DNA of 10,649 nt from Paracoccaceae bacterium (GTDB taxonomy: Bacteria; Pseudomonadota; Alphaproteobacteria; Rhodobacterales; Rhodobacteraceae). The stretch covers positions 1 through 10,649 of the forward strand of contig SLKW01000226.1 in NCBI GenBank assembly GCA_007134405.1. Direction: 5' to 3'. Below the pieces are notes generated by a model. It saw nothing but the letters and a program-made list of their open reading frames with translations. It did not search any database and was not told the origin of the DNA. This document shows, piece by piece, positions 6,765-10,649 of the stretch; position 1 is the stretch's first letter; each line of letters begins with the position of its first letter. The translations under genes and the position numbers were made by a program.

Positions 6765-7567
6765 GACTGCTGGTCGATCACGTGACGCGCTACCACTACG
6801 ACCAGCCGGTGCGGGGCGTCGTCCAAAGCCACCGCCTGACGCCCTCGCGCTTTGCCGGGCAGAAGGTGCAGTCCTGGGAGGTGACGGTTTCGGGCGGGCA
6901 GCGCGGCGGTGGCTTCCGCGACGGAGCGGGCGACTGGGTGCAGGCCTGGTCGGTGACCGGACCGGTGTCGGAGATCACTGTGCGGGTGCGCGGTTGCGTC
7001 GATACGATGGATCTGTCGGGCCTGCTGCGCCGCCATCGCGAAGCGATCCCGCCCACCGCCTGGTTGCACCCGACCGCACCCACCCGCACCGATGCAGCGC
7101 TTGTCGATCTGGCGCATTCGGCCTCGGGCAACGGGCCGCTGGCGCTGGCGCATGCGCTGTCGGACGCGGTGGCCGACGCCATCGCCTACCGCCCCGGCAC
7201 GACGCATGCCCACACGACTGCCGCCGAGGCGCTGGCCCAGGGCGAGGGGGTCTGCCAGGACCATACCCATGCGCTCATCGCCTGCGCGCGGGTCCGCGAC
7301 ATGCCGGCGCGCTACGTCTCGGGCTACCTCTATGCCACCGATGACGGCACCCCGCACGAGGCATCGCACGCCTGGGCCGAGGTCTGGGTGGCGGATCTGG
7401 GCTGGGTCGGGTTCGATCCGGCGAACCGCTGCTGTCCTGACGATCGCTACATCCGGCTGGGCTCGGGCGCCGACGCGCGCCAGGCTGCCCCCATCCGCGG
7501 CATCGCCCGCGGCAACGGCGAAGAACGTCTCGACGTCACGGTTGCGATAGAGGCGGCGCAGCAATAG
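6761..7567 (+). CDS. Transglutaminase-like cysteine peptidase of the ATP-grasp/Anbu module
   Basis: This papain-like-fold enzyme probably cleaves or transfers amide bonds; in this gene context it has been predicted to act on the product of the ATP-grasp ligase. The 268-residue protein has an N-terminal beta-rich transglutaminase-associated domain (about residues 1-90, starting RLLVDHVTRYHYDQPV) and a C-terminal catalytic core. The complete Cys-His-Asp triad is visible: Cys165 in GEGVCQDHTHALIA, His203 in EASHAWAEVW and Asp219 in GWVGFDPANR. No signal peptide is seen, so a cytosolic role fits with its partners. It overlaps the alpha-E stop by ATGA and is followed 44 bases later by the Anbu gene. 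The last ~20 residues are variable. The family call is firm; whether it acts as protease, amidase or transferase is unknown. Confidence 0.92.
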   Translation: MRLLVDHVTRYHYDQPVRGVVQSHRLTPSRFAGQKVQSWEVTVSGGQRGGGFRDGAGDWVQAWSVTGPVSEITVRVRGCVDTMDLSGLLRRHREAIPPTAWLHPTAPTRTDAALVDLAHSASGNGPLALAHALSDAVADAIAYRPGTTHAHTTAAEALAQGEGVCQDHTHALIACARVRDMPARYVSGYLYATDDGTPHEASHAWAEVWVADLGWVGFDPANRCCPDDRYIRLGSGADARQAAPIRGIARGNGEERLDVTVAIEAAQQ

Positions 7568-7611
7568 ACCACGACAATGGACAAGGCGCTCAGTTTGCGT
7601 AGAAAAGCGAG

Positions 7612-8337
7612 ATGACCTACTGCGTGGGATTGCGACTGAATGCCGGACTTGTCCTTCTGTCCGACACCCGCACCAATGCCGGTGTCGACAACATCGCCGT
7701 CTACCGGAAGATGTATCTCTTCGAAGAACCCGGCGAACGGGTCATCGCGCTTCTGGCGGCAGGCAACTTGTCGGTCACGCAGACCACGATCGCCCGTCTG
7801 AAAGAAGCGATCAAGGAGCCCGACGCGACCGAGAAGACCTCCATCATGAAGGCGCATACGATGCTCGACGTGGCCGAAATCATCGGTAGCCAGATGGCGT
7901 CGGTGCGCCGGGACGTGGATGAAAAGCTCTCCCAATCGGGGCAGAGCGCCCTGGCCAGCATGATCGTCGGCGGGCAGCGCAAGGGCGGCGAGTTGCGCCT
8001 GTTCCTGGTCTACAGCCAGGGCAACTTCATCGAGGCGACCGAAGACACGCCCTTCCTGCAGATCGGCGAGCACAAATACGGCAAACCGATCCTGGACCGG
8101 GTCGTGCGCCCCGACACCCTGCTGGGCGATGCCAAGAAGGCTGTGCTCTTGTCGATGGACTCGACCTTGCGGTCGAACCTTTCGGTGGGCATGCCGCTCG
8201 ATCTGTGCGTGATCGAGCGCGATGCGTTCCAGGTCGGAGAGTATCGCCGCATCGAGGCGGGCGACGAACAGTTCCGCCACATGTCGGAGGCCTGGTCGAC
8301 CGCGCTGCGCGAGGCCTTCCAGAAAATCACCCTGTGA
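7612..8337 (+). CDS. Anbu-type bacterial proteasome-like protease
   Basis: Anbu is an Ntn-hydrolase related to proteasome beta subunits and HslV, assembling in published structures into open or split rings of about a dozen subunits. This 241-residue protein starts MTYCVGLRLN. Removal of the initiator Met would expose the catalytic Thr1, and Asp17 (in LLSDTRTNAGVDNI) and Lys32 (in YRKM, aligning with HslV Lys33) follow at the expected spacing. That requirement fixes the start at 7612 although the upstream AAAAGCGAG is a poor Shine-Dalgarno sequence. Other family blocks are ALLAAGNLSVTQ and the MIVGGQRKGGELRLFLVYSQGNFI region. It is the last gene of the module, 44 bases after the transglutaminase gene, and no dedicated ATPase gene (such as hslU) lies nearby in the window. 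Family identity is near certain; substrates are unknown. The symbol anb is sometimes used but I leave it blank. Confidence 0.93.
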   Translation: MTYCVGLRLNAGLVLLSDTRTNAGVDNIAVYRKMYLFEEPGERVIALLAAGNLSVTQTTIARLKEAIKEPDATEKTSIMKAHTMLDVAEIIGSQMASVRRDVDEKLSQSGQSALASMIVGGQRKGGELRLFLVYSQGNFIEATEDTPFLQIGEHKYGKPILDRVVRPDTLLGDAKKAVLLSMDSTLRSNLSVGMPLDLCVIERDAFQVGEYRRIEAGDEQFRHMSEAWSTALREAFQKITL

Positions 8338-8453
8338 CACGAAGACCCGCTGGACGTGCATTCGGGCCACAGACACAACACCTAGATGTGAAACCGGATC
8401 TGGACGCGATTATCTGCGTGACAATCCCGGATCGCTGCGCTAAGAGCCGCGCC

Positions 8454-8460
8454 TAAGGGG
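8454..8460 (+). promoter_or_regulatory. Ribosome binding site for the longer DksA start
   Basis: TAAGGGG ends five bases before the ATG at 8466, better than the GGGG (8520-8523) found eight bases before the alternative in-frame ATG at 8532. It is the main reason to keep the longer form of the following gene. Confidence 0.5.
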
Positions 8461-8465
8461 CCCGG

Positions 8466-8954
8466 ATGACTGCAGAGAAGCAACCCGTTGATTCAGATGC
8501 CGTCACCCGCCAGAGTAATGGGGATGTGCTGATGAAGCCCGAAATTTTCCTTCCAGACGACTATCGCCCGGCCGAAGACGAGCCGTTCATGAATGAGCGG
8601 CAACTCGAATACTTCCGGCGCAAGCTTCTGGCCTGGAAGGAAGAGATCCTGAACGGCTCGAAAGAGACGCTGGTGGGGCTGGCGAACGGCGCGCGCAACC
8701 TTCCCGACGTGGCCGACCGCGCCTCCGAGGAAACCGACCGCGCGCTGGAATTGCGCACCCGCGACCGCCAGCGCAAGCTCGTCGCCAAGATTGATGCGGC
8801 GCTGCGGCGGATCGAAAATGGCGAGTTCGGTTATTGTGAGGTGTCGGGCGAGCCGATTTCACTCCGGCGTCTTGATGCGCGGCCGATTGCGACGATGACG
8901 CTTGAGGCTCAGGAAAAGCACGAGCGTCGCGAGCGCGTGCATCGCGACACCTGA
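8466..8954 (+). CDS. dksA: DksA/TraR-family RNA polymerase-binding regulator with a degenerate zinc finger
   Basis: DksA binds the RNA polymerase secondary channel and, with ppGpp, retunes rRNA and amino-acid promoters. The 162-residue protein keeps the coiled-coil tip aspartates (Asp81 and Asp84 in NLPDVADRASEE, equivalent to E. coli Asp71 and Asp74), then LELRTRDRQRKL and FGYCEVSGEPISLRRLDARP. Of the four zinc cysteines only Cys124 remains; the others are Ser127, Thr145 and Ala148, so zinc binding in the usual way is unlikely. I recall the same one-cysteine state in the functional DksA of Rhodobacter sphaeroides. The first 22 residues may not be real: homologues I remember begin near the internal Met23 (MKPEIFLPDDYRP, base 8532), but the Shine-Dalgarno sequence before 8466 is better. 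A hairpin terminator follows. No clear promoter is seen in the 128-base gap upstream. Confidence 0.9.
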   Translation: MTAEKQPVDSDAVTRQSNGDVLMKPEIFLPDDYRPAEDEPFMNERQLEYFRRKLLAWKEEILNGSKETLVGLANGARNLPDVADRASEETDRALELRTRDRQRKLVAKIDAALRRIENGEFGYCEVSGEPISLRRLDARPIATMTLEAQEKHERRERVHRDT

Positions 8955-8974
8955 TCCGCCACTTCCGGCCAGAG

Positions 8975-9003
8975 AGCGCCGCGCCCGCCGGGTGCGGCGC
9001 TTT
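8975..9003 (+). terminator. Hairpin terminator after dksA
   Basis: AGCGCCGC (8975-8982) pairs perfectly with GCGGCGCT (8994-9001) around an 11-base loop that can itself pair CCC with GGG. Only a short T run (9001-9003) follows, so it is a weak-U intrinsic terminator or a Rho-assisted stop. It begins 20 bases after the dksA stop and separates it from the monooxygenase gene. Confidence 0.6.
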
Positions 9004-9026
9004 GCATTCAATGCGGAGCCAAGAGG

Positions 9027-10235
9027 ATGAATGACCCGCGCGCCATCGCGGTTCACGCCGACCCGCCCTCCGCCCTGTCGGGTCTGCAAGCGACGGTGAT
9101 CGGCGCCGGCATCGGCGGGCTTGCCGCGGCGCTGGCGCTGTGCCGGCGCGGGGCCTCGGTCTCGGTACTGGAACAGGCGCCCGAGATCTCCGAGGTCGGC
9201 GCAGGGTTGCAGATCAGCCCGAACGGAACGCGCGTCCTGACGGCCTTGGGGCTCGATCCCGCGGCGCTCGGCGACCAGGCCGAGGCGGTCGAACTGCGCG
9301 ACCAGCGCGGGCGGCTTGTGACGCGGATGGACCTTCCGGCGGTGCCTGGCTTCTACCTCTGTCATCGCGCGGACCTGATCGCCGGGCTCGCGGCAGCGGC
9401 GCGCACGGCCGGGGCAGGGGTGAAGCTTCTGCAGCGGGTGTCCACGGTGGAACTGAAGGCGCGCGCCGAGGCCCTGATGCGAACCGGCGCGCGGCAGCCG
9501 GCGGGGCTGCTGATCGGCGCCGACGGCGTACATTCCGTGCTGCGCCCGGTTCTGAACGGGCCCTCACGCCCCTTTTTCACCGGCCAGGTCGCTTGGCGGG
9601 CAACGATCCCGGGAAGCGGCGGGCCGGCGGTGGTGCAGGTGTTCATGGGGCCAGGGCGGCATCTGGTCAGCTATCCGCTGCGCGGCGGCGCGCTGCGCAA
9701 CATCGTCGCGGTCGAGGAACGCCGGCAATGGGCTGCCGAGGGCTGGACGCATGCCGACGACCCGACGGCGCTGCGCGCGGCCTTCGGCGGTTTCGGCGGG
9801 TCGGTGCCGGACTGGTTGGCATCGATCGAGCAGGTCTGGCTCTGGGGGTTGTTCCGGCATCCGGTGGCGCGACGCTGGCACGACGGGCAGGGACGGGCGG
9901 TGATCCTGGGCGACGCAGCGCATGCCACGCTCCCGTTTCTGGCGCAGGGGGCAAACATGGCGCTCGAGGATGCCTGGGTGCTGGCCGAGGCGCTTGCCGC
10001 CCGGCCCGATGCGCCGGCCGAGGCGCTGGCCGGCTTCGAGGCGCGGCGCAAGCGGCGGTGCAAGGATATCGTCGCCGCGGCCGACCGCAATGCCCGCGCT
10101 TATCACCTGCGCGCGCCGATCGCGCCCATCGGGCATGCGATCCTGCGTCTTGCCGGTCATGTCGCGCCGGGCCTGGCTTTGCGACGTTTTGCCTGGGTCC
10201 ACGAACATGACGTGACGCGCGAGGCAGTGCCGTAG
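9027..10235 (+). CDS. FAD-dependent monooxygenase (salicylate/6-hydroxynicotinate hydroxylase-like)
   Basis: This is a group A flavoprotein monooxygenase that would hydroxylate a (probably aromatic) substrate using NAD(P)H and O2. The 402-residue protein shows the three class motifs: the Rossmann GxGxxG as GAGIGG (residues 26-31) with the ribose-binding Glu49 in VLEQAPE, the DG motif GADGVHSVLR around Asp166, and the GD motif GDAAHATLPFLAQGANMALED around Asp296. Its length matches single-domain 6-hydroxynicotinate 3-monooxygenase or salicylate hydroxylase types, and it lacks the C-terminal extension of phenol hydroxylases. The ATG at 9027 has GGAG (9015-9018) eight bases upstream and leaves about 20 residues before the FAD-binding strand. 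It stands alone, after the dksA terminator and convergent with xth, so the context gives no substrate; a UbiH-like role cannot be excluded. Confidence 0.85.
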   Translation: MNDPRAIAVHADPPSALSGLQATVIGAGIGGLAAALALCRRGASVSVLEQAPEISEVGAGLQISPNGTRVLTALGLDPAALGDQAEAVELRDQRGRLVTRMDLPAVPGFYLCHRADLIAGLAAAARTAGAGVKLLQRVSTVELKARAEALMRTGARQPAGLLIGADGVHSVLRPVLNGPSRPFFTGQVAWRATIPGSGGPAVVQVFMGPGRHLVSYPLRGGALRNIVAVEERRQWAAEGWTHADDPTALRAAFGGFGGSVPDWLASIEQVWLWGLFRHPVARRWHDGQGRAVILGDAAHATLPFLAQGANMALEDAWVLAEALAARPDAPAEALAGFEARRKRRCKDIVAAADRNARAYHLRAPIAPIGHAILRLAGHVAPGLALRRFAWVHEHDVTREAVP

Positions 10236-10257
10236 CGGGAAGCGGGGCCGTCGCCGC

Positions 10258-10276
10258 AGGGGGCTTTCGTCCCCAA
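10258..10276. terminator. Possible bidirectional terminator between convergent genes
   Basis: In the 50-base gap between the monooxygenase and xth stops, GGGG and CCCC flank a short loop (GGGG...CTTTCGT...CCCC). The stem is short and no real T run follows on either strand, so this is only a weak candidate for termination from both sides. Confidence 0.25.
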
Positions 10277-10285
10277 AGGCATGGC

Positions 10286-10649
10286 TCAGAGGTCGAGCGC
10301 AACCCAGACCGGGGTGTGGTCCGAGGGTTTTTCCCAGTCGCGCGGGGTGTTTTCGATCCAGGCATCGGTCATCCGGTCGGCGGCTTGTGGCGACAGGAGC
10401 AGATGGTCGATACGGATACCGTCATTGCGGCGCCGCGCGCCGGCCTGGTAATCCCAGAAACTGTATTCACCGGGGCCGGGCCGGCGCAGGCGCAGCGCGT
10501 CGTAATATCCCAGCGCCTCCACCCGCCGGAAGGCGGCGCGGCTTTCGGGAAGAAAGAGCGCGTCCTTGGCCCATGCCTCGGGGTGGGCGGCGTCGATCGG
10601 TTGCGGGATGACGTTCCAGTCGCCCGCCATGACCACCGGTGCCTCGGCC
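10286..10649 (-). CDS. xthA: Exonuclease III (AP endonuclease), C-terminal part, 5' end outside window
   Basis: ExoIII-type enzymes remove 3' blocks and cut at abasic sites during base-excision repair. The visible minus-strand part, about 120 residues entering from the right edge, carries C-terminal catalytic blocks of the EEP family: AGDWNVIP (the Asp and Asn matching E. coli Asp151 and Asn153), RRRNDGIRIDHLLLS (the Asp229 block), and SDHTPVWVAL with the Asp-His pair of the active site. The frame is open to the window edge, so the N-terminal half lies beyond it. A GTG near 10636 would be an artificial start. It converges with the monooxygenase gene. The family is certain; xthA rather than a close paralogue is likely from the high similarity of these motifs. 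Confidence 0.9.
   Translation of the reverse strand, partial: AEAPVVMAGDWNVIPQPIDAAHPEAWAKDALFLPESRAAFRRVEALGYYDALRLRRPGPGEYSFWDYQAGARRRNDGIRIDHLLLSPQAADRMTDAWIENTPRDWEKPSDHTPVWVALDL

Noticed and set aside
8394..8433. Two CCGGATC direct repeats 33 bases apart upstream of dksA, considered as operator half-sites
   Set aside because: Seven-base repeats are expected by chance in this GC-rich DNA, the flanks differ, and no promoter can be placed between or beside them.

Overview
The window is GC-rich (roughly two thirds G+C), densely coded DNA of alphaproteobacterial type, most likely from the Rhodobacteraceae (Rhodobacter/Paracoccus relatives). The basis is the codon bias, a DksA in which only one zinc-finger cysteine remains (as I recall for Rhodobacter sphaeroides DksA), and a complete Anbu protease gene cluster. 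There is no sign of mobile elements, CRISPR, tRNA or rRNA. I infer the assignment from protein character, not from a search.

Left part (1-4065): three plus-strand genes joined by two ATGA stop/start overlaps, so almost certainly one translationally coupled operon. They encode a two-domain acetate/3-ketoacid-type CoA-transferase (its N-terminus lies outside the window), an AMP-forming acyl-CoA synthetase and a 3-hydroxybutyrate dehydrogenase. Together they could oxidise (R)-3-hydroxybutyrate to acetoacetate and activate short-chain acids to CoA esters, as in ketone-body or polyhydroxyalkanoate-monomer use.

Centre (4202-8337): a four-gene module of circularly permuted ATP-grasp ligase, alpha-E (DUF403) protein, transglutaminase-like cysteine peptidase and Anbu proteasome-type protease. 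The gene set recurs in bacteria and has been predicted to make and remove a peptide modification, but its substrate and product are unknown as far as I know. All catalytic residues I can place are intact. A 196-base gap after the ATP-grasp gene carries a strikingly AT-rich patch with a perfect TATAAT, followed by a 16-base GC palindrome, and looks like an internal control region.

Right part (8466-10649): a DksA-family RNA polymerase-binding regulator followed by a hairpin terminator, an FAD-dependent aromatic-ring-hydroxylase-type monooxygenase, and, convergent on the minus strand, the C-terminal part of an exonuclease III (xth) that runs off the window.

The strongest candidate for an incompletely understood biological system is the ATP-grasp/alpha-E/transglutaminase/Anbu cluster. 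Its gene set is known; its biochemistry is not.
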